Source of the DNA: Warburgia ugandensis
Lineage: Eukaryota; Streptophyta; Magnoliopsida; Canellales; Canellaceae
Direction of reading: 5' to 3'
NCBI GenBank assembly: GCA_035236585.1
Contig: CP141128.1
Coordinates: 39,042,684 to 39,106,683 of the forward strand
DNA length: 64,000 bases
The notes under the pieces are model-generated. The model made no database searches. It worked only from the letters and a program-made list of their open reading frames with translations, and was not told the origin of the DNA. The first letter of the stretch is position 1. Every line of letters begins with the position of its first letter. Shown here in pieces: positions 33,130-44,999 of this stretch. Made by a program: the position numbers and the translations under genes.

Positions 33130-33575
33130 CCCAGATTACCTATGGCTAACCTTTGGGGCAACGAATTGACAAATGCCCCCATGGGATGTACTATGCAAGA
33201 AAAATACTTCATGATACACAACTCAACTATTCAACCAAAGAAAAAGAGGTTTTGGCGGTCATATTGCCTTGGATAAGTTTAGATCCTACTTGTTAGAGTC
33301 TAAAGTCATAGTGTACATGGATCGTGTAGCTCTAAAATACCTCCTTTCTAAAAAAGATGCAAAATCTAGGCTAATCCATTGCATACTTCTATTGCAGTAA
33401 TTTGACCTAGAAATTCGGCACAAAAAGAGTTATGAAAATGTTATAGTAGACCACTTGTCCATATTAGTGGTGGAGAACACCAGTAATAATGTGTCTATAG
33501 CTAAATCCTTTCTAAATGAATGTTTAATGCACATTTCCCAGTTACCTTAGTATAGAGATATAGTGAACTATCTGG
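33130..33575 (+). pseudogene. Ath-C RNase H to integrase start, internal-deletion remnant
   Basis: Pieces [69 protein letters not shown] and DHLSILVVENTSNNV belong to Athila RNase H, closely parallel to Ath-D 39450-39880. Upstream the leader joins this region directly, so gag, protease and reverse transcriptase were lost in one deletion near 33110. The catalytic Asp of YSDH is kept as YMD. Confidence 0.8.
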
Positions 33576-34779
33576 TTCTTTTAGATTGATTTCCTTAGTA
33601 TTCCCTAGGATTTACCTTGGAATTTTATTGGATTTCCCTTTATCTTCATGCTTGTGGATTAGGAAGGATTCGAAAATTATTATTTTGGCCTTCACATGAT
33701 GTAAGAATAGTGTGCATATTTCATGTAGGGTGCACACCATCCTTGTAATTCTTTCTTTGAATGAAATATCTTTTGATGATTATCAAGTTTATTTTATGTT
33801 GGTGAATGATTTCCTTGAAATTTTATTTGTTTACATAATTTCATTCCAGCCATCTTATTAAGTTTACATCTCAACCAAGCATTCACCCTAACCAAAAACC
33901 TTCGGTTCTAGGTGCACCACTCTAGCTGTCTTGCCATGGTTTTAAGAAGTTTTTGGTTAATGTTTGTTAATGTTTGGTATATGATTAATAAATGGTAAGA
34001 TTAGATTTTGAGGTGTTGTTCATTCATGCAAGTTTAGGCCTTGTTTAGTTGATTGAATCTTAGAAACCATGCACACCACTCTAGGTGTCATGTGCATGTT
34101 GTTAGATGTTATTTTTTTAGTTTAAAGTCATTATATCATTTCTATCCATGTACTTTCATTACTATCATTGACACATGTTTGCATCATATTTACATATTTT
34201 AGTAAGTAGGAATCATAGTAGAATCATGCACCCCACTCTAGGGTCGTGCTCATGGTTCTAGATGTATTTTCCTTAGAATTGATGCATGGTTATGTTATTG
34301 AATTCACTTATTAGTATGTAGTTTTGTCCTGCACATTAGTTTCCATTTGCTTGTTAGTTGTTATTTAGAAACTTTCTAATTTTCATGTTTGGAAAGTTAA
34401 TTTAGGAAAGTGATTGATTAGTTGTTTGTTTCCTTATATTTGTTGCTAAATTTCATGTTTAGAAAGTGTAACTTAAGAAAGTAGCTAAATTTCATTTTTG
34501 GGTAGTTTTCAATTTAGGAATGTTCTCATTTTAGAAAATCTTAAATTTAGGAAAGTTTCCAAGTTTGATTTATTTTAGCATCATTACATGCCTTGCATTT
34601 ATGTTAAGTTCCTTGCTTAATTTAGGACAAAAATTCTCATTATCTTGGCTAGGTTAAATAATCTAAGCAAGGACCCACTAATATCACAAATCTATTCAAT
34701 TCCTCATGGGATCGACCTCCATCGCATGAATTACTACAACTGATTCATGCTTTTCAAGTTTAACATAAAAAGCAATACA
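33576..34779 (+). repeat. 5' LTR of Ath-D, 3' part
   Basis: Non-coding. It ends at a primer site and contains the AGGAAAGTTT-like units (34370-34560) and the GGGATCGACC block near 34710 seen in other Athila LTR ends. Its start is missing. It carries three spaced near-palindromes around CACCACTCTAG (33911, 34067, 34224). Confidence 0.65.
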
Positions 34780-34784
34780 AGTTT

Positions 34785-34803
34785 TGGTCACCATCGCCAG
34801 GCA
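34785..34803 (+). promoter_or_regulatory. Athila primer-binding site of Ath-D
   Basis: TGGTCACCATCGCCAGGCA, a decayed Asp-tRNA complement, five bases after the LTR end. Confidence 0.7.
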
Positions 34804-35640
34804 ATCACAATGGTTTGTGTAGTGGAACCTCACTTAGATTATTTACCTCTAGTCTATGTATAAGATGAATTAATTTAGAATTTTTATCAATTTTTGCATT
34901 TTATTGCCATTTTTCCCCCTTATTGACCACATTTGTTTGATTTTTGAGGAAATAAATTGGTAAAGAAGCGGCAACAATCCTTTGGGCCAGGGCTTCATCA
35001 ACATAGATTAGGTATTTATTGCTTTCCTAGATTAGCATTTGGGTGAAATTGTAGTGAGCCCTATTGTAATTTTCGTTTTATTTAATTTTTAGATGGGTTG
35101 TAACAATACAGGGCAAGTGTGGGAAATGGTGACCCACACATGATCATCATCAAAACCCTCACTATGAGCAATCTTCATCCATATCTTTATTTTCTAGTAT
35201 AAAGTTCATATAGTACAATTCTACAAAAGTGGATGGTAATATAATTCAAGTAGAAAGAGACTTAGGGTATGAAGCTCATAGGACCCTTTTAAAAGGGTTC
35301 AATCTATTGTCACCTCAGTTGCTTCTAAGTATTGTGGTTATAGTGGGTGTCTTAAAATCAAAGTGATTTTTCCACACCTTCCATTGATATCAATTGAGGA
35401 CTAAATGCCTCTTGATACAAGGATTGAATTAACCACTTTAGAACAAAACCCAACTAGTAAGCAATAGTCGAATTTGGATAAAAGGAGTTATCTAGATCTA
35501 GGTCTAAGAAGCTACTCCCTATGTAGTAACAAAAGATAATCAAAATACTACTTGATTAATGATTACAAAGATTAATTGCGCATTACATACCGTTAGAGTT
35601 AGCATATAGTTAAGACACTTAGTTAGGAATTAGAATAGTT
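34804..35640 (+). other. Ath-D untranslated leader
   Basis: Shared with 13355-14466 and 51811-53097, including the GGACCCTTTTAAAAGGG block near 35280. No conserved frame. Confidence 0.65.
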
Positions 35641-36307
35641 TATGCAAGGGTGTCAACCTCAGAACTTAGAACTAGTACCTTTGACCAAGAGATTGGTAAG
35701 AAACTAACTTCCTATCCCCATGGTTGCACCACCAGTAGAAGTCAAGGGCAAATCTATTAGATATTCTAGTCGCCACTCTAGCTTAACGCCACATCCTATA
35801 TAGTTTTACCTCCAACAAACACAAACCATTTTGATTTGAAGCCGAGAGTCATACATTTACTCTGCACTTTTTATGGTCTAGAGTGAGAGGATTTGTACCT
35901 AAATATCAAAGAGTTCCCTGATATTTGTTCCACATTCAAGTTTTTAAACTTTTTGGATGACTTGATTAGGCTTAGGTTATTCCCATTCTCACTCAAGGAT
36001 AAAACCAACTCATGGCTAAATTCCTTGGAGGTAGGTTCCATAAATACATCAAACCAAATGTCTAGGAAGTTCTCGAACAAATTCTTCCCCATTCACAAGA
36101 CGAATGCCCTTTGTAAGGAAATTATAAATTTCCAACAAAGTGATGATGAGGAGTATTATGAATGCTAGGAATGATGGAACAAACTACTACAGAAATGCCC
36201 ACATCATGGATTTGAGAAATGACAATAGGTTCAATACTTCTATAAGGCATTGAGGCCTCAAAATAAACTAATGGTTGATGCAGTGAGTGGAGCAGCCCTA
36301 ATGCTAA

Positions 36308-36394
<87 letters not shown>

Positions 36395-37560
36395 CCTAGG
36401 AGTTTTTCTAGACATTAGTAGATAATCCCCAGCAATGGGATTATTCTAATAGGTAAGAGAGAGAGAGAGAAACAACTAGCCTCCAAAGAAAGGGGACTAT
36501 GTGAGGGTGGAATGCATACAGATCTAGCTTACAACCTCAACTTGGTATTAGAAAGAATGGACAAGTATGACGGGAGAGTGGACAAATTGAAACTATGTTT
36601 CAATCCCTCTTGGTTGCCACATCTATTAAGCCTCCATAGGAGGTTTGTGCTCTCTATTCCTGCCTATCCCACATGACTTTAACTTGTCCATCTAATAGAG
36701 CATTGGATGAAAATTTGTTAGAACAAGTGAATTGTTTAAATGCATATCTCAATCCTAGCAATAACCCGTATTCTGAGACCTATAATCCTAGATGGGCTAG
36801 GCATCCAAAATTTTCATGGTAAGAGAATAACTACTAGGGGGACCATCTATGAACACCCTACCCAAAACATTCCTAGAGCTATAGTTCCCTAGCAACCACC
36901 TAGCTTCCAACAACCTCAGCAACTAAAGACACCATCCTTTGAGGGAAATATTGAAAGATCTTTAAAGCAAAATGAATACATTAACAAGGCCCTAAACCAA
37001 TTACAAAATGATAGTCGACATTTAATCCATGTCAACTCTCAAGTGATAGCCAAGTTACAAATACAAGTAAGCTAGTTGTCTACTATGCTACAAGATAGAG
37101 AAAGGCCCAATTCCCTAGTCAGCTCATCCCTAACACTAAGGACCAATTTGAGATAAGGTCAACTTCTCAAACTCATAACTCTCATCAGAAGACCAAGTCT
37201 ATAACCACCCTTAGAAGCCACTATCAGGTCGAAAATAAATTAGGCAGCTCATGGAAACTAGGGAGCAAAATGAGGTTGCTGAACCAAAGGAGAAAGATAA
37301 ATAATAGAAATCTCCTACTAAACCCATAGTCAAGGAATCTTATGTGCCCAAGGCCCCATTTTCTCAATTACTGAACAAGGTTAGGAAGGGCACAAATTTC
37401 AATGAGCTAATGGATGTATTTAAACATGTAAAAATCAATGTTACATTGCTTAATGTAATAAAAGATGTCCCCACCTATGCCAAGTTCTTGAAAGAGCTCT
37501 ACACAAGAAAACACTCTATGTATAGAAGAAGGCTTTCCTCACTGAATAGGTGAGCTCTTT
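35641..37560 (+). pseudogene. gag: Ath-D gag, broken, with GA-microsatellite
   Basis: Athila capsid precursor. It starts MQGCQPQNLELVPL near 35643, parallel to Ath-B. The best part is 35893-36168: NIKEFPDICSTFKFLN, RLFPFSLKDKTNSWLNSLE, KFSNKFFPIHKTNALCKEI, NFQQSDDEEYYEC. A 79-bp GA tract (36315-36393) then sits where Ath-B reads SETKAWEFF. Later parts: NNPYSETYNPRWARHPKF (36760s), and 37344-37553 with AKFLKELYTRKHSMYRR. Frameshifts and stops throughout. Confidence 0.88.
36315..36393. repeat. (GA)n microsatellite, about 39 units
   Basis: 79 bp of uninterrupted GA, inside the Ath-D gag pseudogene. A minus-strand frame of alternating Ser-Leu here (36122-36415) is an artefact of it. Confidence 0.98.
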
Positions 37561-38080
37561 AATTCAACACCACATCCCACCCAAGTTTAGAAACCCAGGG
37601 TGCCCTACAATTTCATGCATTATTGGAGACCATGTCAAAGGTAGGGCACTGCTTGACTTAAAGACTAGTGTTGCTATACTCTATCTATGATCAACCAAGC
37701 TTGATGAGCTAAAACCACATTGTAATTGGCAGATAGCTTCATGAAGATACCCCGTGGTTTGGTTAAAGATGTTTTGATCTAGGTGGACTAGTTTTATTAC
37801 CCGGTCGACTTCATTTTACTAAACACCTAGCCTGTATTAGATCCCAATAGTTAGATTCTAGTTATACTTAGATGTCCATTCCTAGCAATGTCCAACCCCA
37901 TTATAAACTATAGGAATGGTGTGATGAAATGGTCATTTGGCAAGATGAAAGTTAAACTCAATATCTTTAATGCCAATCAACAACATTTAGACCTCAATGA
38001 TTCTTGTGAAATGAATTTGACAGAGATTCTAATTCAAGACATACATCCACCATCATCCATTTTTGACTCACTTGTCTAGT
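37561..38080 (+). pseudogene. Ath-D protease, broken
   Basis: Aspartic protease. CIIGDHVKGRALLDLKTSV places the catalytic Asp at 37655-37657. The usual DLGA is DLKT here. It continues as RGLVKDVLI, FYYPVDFILLNT, ILVILRCPFLAMSNPIINYRNGVMKWSFGKMKVKLNIFNAN (37880-37980) and ends DIHPPSSIFDSLV near 38079. Confidence 0.85.
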
Positions 38081-38399
38081 ACACTTTAATGATGATTTTG
38101 ATATAGACAAGTCCATTGAGTAGGTAAACAACCTTTCACATTCTACTCCAATCATTAACACCTCCAAATGGAGCCCTTATGAGGAACCACTCGCTTCATC
38201 AAATTTTGTTCCCCTGCCCTCTATAGTGTAACCACCTTCTCTGGTCCTAAAACCATGGTTGATAATTTCAAATACTCCTATTTAGGACCAAATGAATCCT
38301 TACCTATAATAATATCATCATATTTAGACCAAGAATAGGAAGGAAAATTACTTGAGGTTCTTAAGGAACCCCAAACTGCTCTAGGGTGGACTACTAAAA

Positions 38400-39351
38400 A
38401 CATCAAGGGGATTAGTCCAGTGGTGCATATGCATAGGATCCACTTAGAAGAAAATGTTAAATCTTATAGGAAAACCCAAAGAAGATTAAATCCCCACATG
38501 AAGGATGTGATTAAAGATGAAGTCCTTAAGCTTTTAGATGTTGGTGTAATATATCCCATCTCTGACAACACTTAGGTTGGCCCCATTTAGGTTGTATCCA
38601 AAAAATCCAATGTCATGGAAATTAAGAATGAAGATAATGAGTTAGTACCCACTCGCATGACCATCGGGTGGAGAGTGTGTATTGATTACCAGAAATTGAA
38701 CGCTACCATAAGAAAAGCCCACTTTCCTCTTCTTTTTATCTACCAAATGCTTGAGAGGTTAGTTGGTCATAGTTATTATTTTTTCTTGATGGTTATTTTG
38801 ACAATAAAATGACTCCTATAACACCAGTGGATTAGGAGAAAACCACCCTCACATGCCCTTTTGGGACCTTTGCTTATTGACATATGCCTTTTCAACTCTG
38901 CAATGCTCTAATCACTTTCCAAAGGGGTATATTGAGCATATTTTCTAATATGGTAGAAAGGTTCCTAGAGGTGTTTATGGATGATTTCTTGGTATTTGGA
39001 TCTTCCTTTGATGAATTCCTACACCATTTAAAATTAGTTCTTGAAAGGTGTTGGGAGAAAAACTTGGTATTGAACTAGGAAACGTGCCATTTTATGGTAT
39101 AAAATGGTATCATTTTAAGCCACATAATATCACATAATGATATAAAGGTAAATAAGGCCAAAGTGGATTTAATAGCCAACCTTCCTCCACCAAGGATGGC
39201 AAAAGAAATCTACTCTTTTCTTGGTCACGCTAGCTTCTACGGGAGATTCGTAAGGGATTTAAGTAAGATTGCTAAGCCCCTCTATAATTTACTTACAAAG
39301 GAGGCTTCTTTGGCTTCTATGAGGACTGTAGAAAAGCATTTGAGTGGCTAA
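38400..39351 (+). pseudogene. Ath-D reverse transcriptase, broken
   Basis: HMHRIHLEENVKSYRKTQRRLNPHMKDVIKDEVLKLLDVGVIYPISD leads in (38425-38570). Then TIGWRVCIDYQKLNATIRKAHFPL, FIYQMLERLVGHSYYFFL (38665-38790), MPFQLCNALITFQRGI, FLEVFMDDFLVFGSSFDEFLHHL (catalytic FMDD at 38974-38985, intact), NKAKVDLIANLPPPR and SFLGHASFYGRFVRDLSKIAKPL (39150-39300). The FIDQMLERLAGHSYYCFLDGYSGYNQ-type core identifies Athila. About 3-5 frame breaks. Confidence 0.92.
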
Positions 39352-39849
39352 AGGATGAACTAATCTCAGCAACTATTAATTGACCACCTAATTAGAATGC
39401 ACCATTTGAGATAATATGTGACACTTCAGATTACAAGATCAAAGTTGTTTGGGGCAGCACATTGACAAACTTCCCCATGTGATATACTATGCTAACAAAA
39501 CACTTAATGACACATAACTCAACTATTATACCATAGAAAAAGAGTTATTGGTGGTCCTGTTTTCCTTGGATAAGTTTATATCTTATTTGTTAAGGTCTAA
39601 AGTTATAGTATACTCGGATCATGTGGCTTTGAAATAACTCCTTTCTAAAAAGGATGCAAAACCTAGGCTGATCCATTAGATACTATTGCAACAAAATTTG
39701 AACTGAAAATTCAGTAAAAAAGAAAAGATTCCAAAAATCATAAAGTAGACCACTTATCCAGGTAAATGGTGAAGCACACTAGCGACAATGTGCCTATAAC
39801 TAAATCCCTTTCAGTTGAATACTTAATGCACATTTCCCAGTTACCTTAG
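39352..39849 (+). pseudogene. Ath-D RNase H, broken
   Basis: NYYTIEKELLVVLFSLDKF, YLLRSKVIVYSDHVALK (catalytic Asp kept) and [13 protein letters not shown] are readable at 39510-39690. Stops follow. Nearly the same segment survives in Ath-C at 33130-33575. Confidence 0.85.
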
Positions 39850-40619
39850 TATGGAGATATAGTGAACTATCTTATTACAGGACAAATGCCTAATCATTGG
39901 ACAAAACAAGATAGAAAAAGGTTTATGACCGAGGTTAAATACTTTACGTGGGACAAACCATACTTATTCAAGTACTGTCCCGATTAGGTGACAAGGAGAT
40001 GCATACCCGATAGTGAACATAATCAAATCATCTCCTTATTTCATGATCATATGTGTGGGGGCCACTTTAGCTCTAGAAAGCTGCAAAAATTTTGCAATGT
40101 GATTTTTACTAGTCCACAATCTTTTAGGATTCACATGCTTACTGCACAGCATGTGCTAGGTGCTAAAGGTTAGGAAGTCTAGGAAGGAGACACACGATAC
40201 CCTTAAACCATATACTTGTTGTAAAACCTTTTGATGTTTGGGGCATAGATTTCATGGGGCCCTTTGCTAATTCTTTTGGGTATTTATACATCCTAGGGGA
40301 GTGAACTATGTGTCCAAGTGGATGGAGGCCATACCTTGCAAAACCAATGACCAGAGGGTGATGGTCAAATTTTTAAAGGAAAATACATTTACAAGCTTTA
40401 GTACTCCATGTGCCATAGTCAACGATGGGGGCAAACACTTTTGAAATAAAATGTTTGAAAATTTAATGAAGAAGTATTTGTCCACTGTAGAATAGCCACC
40501 CCATATCACCCTTAGACCAGTGGGCACATAGAGGTGTCAAATAGAGAAATCAAGCATATTCTAGAGAAGATGATTAATCCAAGTAGGAAAGACTAGTTTG
40601 TTAGACTTAACAATGATTT
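39850..40619 (+). pseudogene. Ath-D integrase, first part, split by Tek-2
   Basis: LITGQMPNHWTKQDRKRFMTEVKYFTWDKPYLFKYCPD precedes the zinc finger (H-H: HDHMCGGHFSSRK at about 40039-40080). Core traces GIDFMGPF-like (40240s) and HCRIATPYHP.TSGHIEVSNREIKHILEK (40480-40570) are recognisable. The text breaks at 40619 in ATTTATGGG and resumes at 44562 after the solo LTR. Confidence 0.85.
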
Positions 40620-40624
40620 ATGGG
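40620..40624. repeat. Tek-2 target duplication, left
   Basis: ATGGG, matching 44557-44561. Confidence 0.92.
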
Positions 40625-42083
40625 TGTAACAACCCCAAATTTTGTAAATACTATGGGCATTAATATGTGAAATTGGAATTTTTGACCCAAAGAAAATAAA
40701 TTTTTATGGGAATGGAATTTGGAGTGGAAACGTGAATGTTTGGAATATAATCGAAAAATCGAGTCCAATGACATAAAGATTGTTGAAAATAGAGTTCAGA
40801 CGTATAGTCGTGAATTTTCTTACGAAGGGTAATTTGATAATTGTACCAGTGGGCCCCACTTACAGAAATATGGGTTTGATGATAGTTAGATGTTAGTAAA
40901 ACATCACGTGCAAGAATCATGCCTTATGTTTGAAAGTATATTGGGAGGAATGATGAGGAAAATCATCATGATTAACAACAAACATAAATTAATTAAAGGA
41001 AAAGAAGAATAAAATAAAATAATTAAAGGAAGGGCCAGAATTGATACTGGCACCCCCTCCCCTATCACACTATCTGTTCTCTAATAGAACAGACCTGAAA
41101 ACTCCTCTCTCTCTCTATCCCTCTTTCATGGTGGCGGTCTAGAGCAGCATGATGCACCCCCACTGTGTGCACTGCTCGATGACACTATCTGACCACACTA
41201 ACCATATAGTGTTGGAAGGTGGTCACAGGTTTTCATGACCCCTCCCTAGAGAAACTCTTTTCCTTCTTTCCCTTTTCTCCCCAATAGAAAGTGCAATTTT
41301 GTGTGCATGTCGATCACATGAAGGCAAGCCGTTCATCAGCGAAAACCCATCTTCAAAGACACTCATCTCCCTACCTCGTACCTTCTTCTTTGGCTAGGTA
41401 TACTAGAGTCTCCTCCCTCACTACCACACATGCCTTTTCCCCTCATCCCTTTCCACAAAACATGAAACCCTCTCTTCTCCGGCATCAACATGAAGGCTAA
41501 TGCCAGCATCCCTCAAGTTTCTCGCTTCTCCTTTCGTAAGTCCATCACCACCTGAAAGACCTCGATCAGAACCAATCCCGTTCTAGTAGGCATTAACCCA
41601 ACGTTTCTGTTGAATTTTTTGTCAAAGCTGAGGAGTGTGTGCCAGCAATGAAAACCCTCTGCCTAGATTCTAGCACCAAATAGAAAACTCCCTTCCCTAT
41701 TTTTCTGTTCATCTCTCCAGCCATATACCATTGGCGAGCCCCCTTCACCGACATGCCTCTATCTCCCCCTCCCTGCTCAGATTTCCCTTCTCACCAATGA
41801 CCTTTCCCTTTCCTTCTTTTCTCAGTTTCATTCTAGATAGTGACGGAGCCAGTAGTGATCAAACAAGGGCCACCGACCACCTCTCGAAACCCCTCTTTCT
41901 GCTATCTCTTTTGGATGGGTTTTAGGTGGTGACTAATCAACAACCATCACCGGCCCTTATTCTGGGCAAACCCTTCCTCCGAACTCCACCATTCCCAGAA
42001 ACCCATCTTCATTTTGATCTTAATTTGTGTATATGCGTATAGGTTTAGCATTTTGGCCTACTGGGTAAGGGAGAAGATGACTA

Positions 42084-42407
42084 GAATTTGCAAGTTCCAT
42101 GGAATTGTAGTCCCCAGAACTATATGTGTAAAAGTTAGAATTCACGAGTTCCTTGGAATTCTAATCCCCAGAACTGCATGTGTAAAGGTTGAAATTCGTG
42201 ACTTCCTCAGAATTCCAATCCCCAGAACTGTATGTGTAAAAGTTGGATTTTGTGAGTTCCTCGAAATTCCAATCCCCTGAACTGTATATGTAAGAGTGAG
42301 AATTTGAGAGTTCTTTGGAATTCCAATTCCCAAAACTGTAGGTGTAAAATTTGGAATTCTCTAGTTCCATGAAATTTTAGTCTCTAGAATTGTTCGTATA
42401 AAATCTA
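42084..42407. repeat. 54-bp tandem array, six units without length change
   Basis: The GTTCC or CTTCC anchor recurs at 42094, 42148, 42202, 42256, 42310 and 42364, exactly 54 bp apart. Unit core GAACTGTATGTGTAAAAGTT. Since 54 is divisible by three, frames stay open on both strands across it. Confidence 0.95.
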
Positions 42408-44129
42408 GAATTAGAAGGAGAAATTGACTTGGACTCTAACCACTCTACCCGAAATTATGTTTTATGTAGTAGCTTCATCATCAGTGGTCTTGGCAATGGT
42501 TCTACACTTCAAACCTTCTTATGGTCACACATATTAGTTTACTTGGACATCGATTCTTTGATGGGTTCACTAAAGGTTGTCAGCATAAAAGCCATTGGTA
42601 TTGCAATACGGCTTAAAATAGAGGAGATAAGGCAAGTTGCTTATTCTAAAACATGTTTTGTTTGTTTTGTTACTGTAGCAATTGTATGTATTCTAACTCA
42701 ATTGAAGTACCTGAATAATATTGAAGCGCATGGTCGATCGTGGAAATGAGGGCGATTAAAGCTAGTGGAAAATGGATGAACTTGTTACATGAGGTAGGTG
42801 GAGAATTCAGAAAGCATGTATTAATAGTAAGATGCATGTGTTTAAACATGATCTTATTCTTATGATAGATATTATATCATTTAATTTGTGCATTTCATAT
42901 GAGATATGATGATGAAAAATGTTTACTTATGAATGATGAGAATTTGTGATTTGAAATGCTACATGAATGACATGCTTATAATTGAAGCCTACTAAATGAC
43001 ATTAATGGATACACACGATCTATTCTTAAAAATATCATAATTGTTATTGTGATAAAAAGACATTTATGGTACATGGGCACCATTACATCATATGTGATGT
43101 ATGAGTTTAGGATTTTACGTTACATCCTTGGTGAGTAATCATCTAATAAGTGAGGATGTTATGATTATTATGAGATATTCATATATATTATGGATAGGCA
43201 AGACGCCTGTATATTATTATTTTACATCCAAGTGCGGTGGCCTGAGAATTTTGATTTAGACAGGCATAGGCCTGTGGATGCTATGCTGGGAGAGTTGTAG
43301 GGTTTGGCCACCCGCTCTCTGAAATTTATTATATGATGGATACCATGCCCAATGAGAGCTTACATGTCAAGTGGGCCAATCATGGGAGGCCGCCACTGTG
43401 ACAGCCATGGTCCCCCCATGTAGACATGGATTTTGTTATTTCCACAGTTGGTATCAATGGATTATTATGTAGTTATCTGGGTGCACTGTACAAATTTAGA
43501 CTACAGCATAGCAGTCCCTGTATTTGATGCACTATGGTGCGCATATGATAACATGATGACATGCATATATGATGGTATGATGAGATGCCTTATATGATGA
43601 TGACATGATGAGATGCCTATTATGATGACGGCATGATAAGATGCCTTTTATGAAGTTACCAACTGCGGGTAGAGTATTATAAACCCCGTAGGGAAGGGGT
43701 ATGAGTTTGAGACCCAGTATAGTCTGGGAATGTAAGTTATAAAGCCTATGGACTATGTTCATAACTTTGTGTGACTTTTAATGATTTCAATATATATGAT
43801 ATAGTCCTATATGTATATATTTGGAGGGCATAGTTTTATAAAAGCTTTCATATGGGGAAGTGAATGGGTAGATATATTATGCAGAGTATAGTTCTTAGAA
43901 TTGGGGTATAGTATCATATAGAAAATGACAATGATAAATATTTAAAATACCAGTGGATTATATATATCATGTAAAGTGTAATCTATAAAGTGGGATTATT
44001 ATATTCATATGATAAAAAAGAATTATAAATGGCTACTTTATCATTGGCTTGCAGATAATTGAATATTTTAATTGATGTAAATTCTTCATTCATATGTTAT
44101 CAACATGTTTTCTTTAACTCTCCCCTACC

Positions 44130-44177
44130 AAGCATAGCTTCCTAAGATATTGTAAATGTTTTATGTTTACAATATCT
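44130..44177 (+). promoter_or_regulatory. Double hairpin in Tek-2
   Basis: AAGC-ATA-GCTT (44130-44140), then AGATATTGTAAA, loop TGTTTTATG, TTTACAATATCT (44145-44177), a perfect 12-bp stem. Confidence 0.8.
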
Positions 44178-44556
44178 CAGATACAGACAAACAGGAGAAG
44201 ACATACACAAGCAAGAGGAGTTCAACAGCCATACTTCTGTGATCCGATATATTTTTTGTTAAAATTTTATTGTGTAGCTAGTTATTTGAAATATGCTGCT
44301 TGGATATTTAATATAATGATTATAGGGGATGTGTATGTGAGCCACTGGATGGGTCCTATTGTTTCATAAAATGTATGTCTATCTTCTATAAAAACTATAT
44401 TATGTATAGTATGGGAGTTGAGGTGACATCCAGGTTTTTAGAAAAATGAATTTCAAAGAAAACTATCTTTTGCTATTTATGAATTTTAAAATTAGAGGCA
44501 TGCCACCTTTTGAAAATAAATGCAAAAAGTTTTCATGAAAAACCTGGGGTGTCTCA

Positions 44557-44561
44557 ATGGG
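44557..44561. repeat. Tek-2 target duplication, right
   Basis: ATGGG, matching 40620-40624. Confidence 0.92.
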
Positions 44562-44993
44562 CTTATTGCACTACCTATAAGTATGTCACCCTACTGCTTG
44601 GTCTATGGAAAGGCCTGCCACTTACTAATAGAGGTGGAACACAAGGCATATTTGGAGATCAAAAAGCTCAATTTCGAGTTAAATGCGCTCGAGACCCACT
44701 GAAAACTCCAACTAAATGAGTTGGATGAGTTGGCAAGAGATGCATATGAATCTGCACATTCATACCAAAACCAAATGAAGGTTGCCCATGATAGGAAAAT
44801 CTTAAGGAAATCCTTCACACCTAGACAAAAAGTCTCATTGTATAACTCTAGATTGTATCTATTTCCTAGGAAACTCAGATCTCGATGGACTAGACCCTAT
44901 GTAGTACACACTGTATGTCCTCATTGGGCCATCAAGATAGAGAAGGATGGTGAAATCCTCAAGTTAATGGACAAAGGCTTAAACCTTTCCTAG
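44562..44993 (+). pseudogene. Ath-D integrase, C-terminal part
   Basis: Continues the integrase split at 40619: LIALPISMSPYCLVYGKACHLLIEVEHKAYLEIKKLNFEL (44550-44690) corresponds to the family stretch [29 protein letters not shown]. Then 44721-44993 reads LDELARDAYESAHSYQNQMK, DRKILRKSF, KVSLYNSRLYLFPRKLRSRWTRPYVV, the usual Athila integrase end. Confidence 0.92.
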
Positions 44994-44999
44994 AGCTAA

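Larger units (their letters stand above)
40625..44556 (+). mobile_element. Tekay-type solo LTR (Tek-2)
   Basis: 3.9 kb beginning TGTAACAACCCC and ending CCTGGGGTGTCTCA, with a perfect duplication ATGGG on both sides and integrase text joining across it. No internal coding region, so it is a solo LTR left by recombination between the two LTRs of one insertion. It holds a GC-richer block (41100-41990), an exact 54-bp array (42084-42407), short ATGATGAGATGCC-type repeats (43540-43650) and the double hairpin (44130-44177). Frames at 41291-42749 and 43532-43762 are LTR artefacts. Confidence 0.92.

Noticed and set aside
36122..36415. Ser-Leu repeat protein on the minus strand
   Set aside because: Pure artefact of the GA microsatellite.
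40660..40920. 86-codon minus-strand frame in Tek-2
   Set aside because: LTR sequence; no motif and not open in Tek-3 or Tek-5.
42014..42280. Repeat protein with 18-residue units
   Set aside because: Open only because the tandem unit is 54 bp; lies in a solo LTR and is open on both strands.
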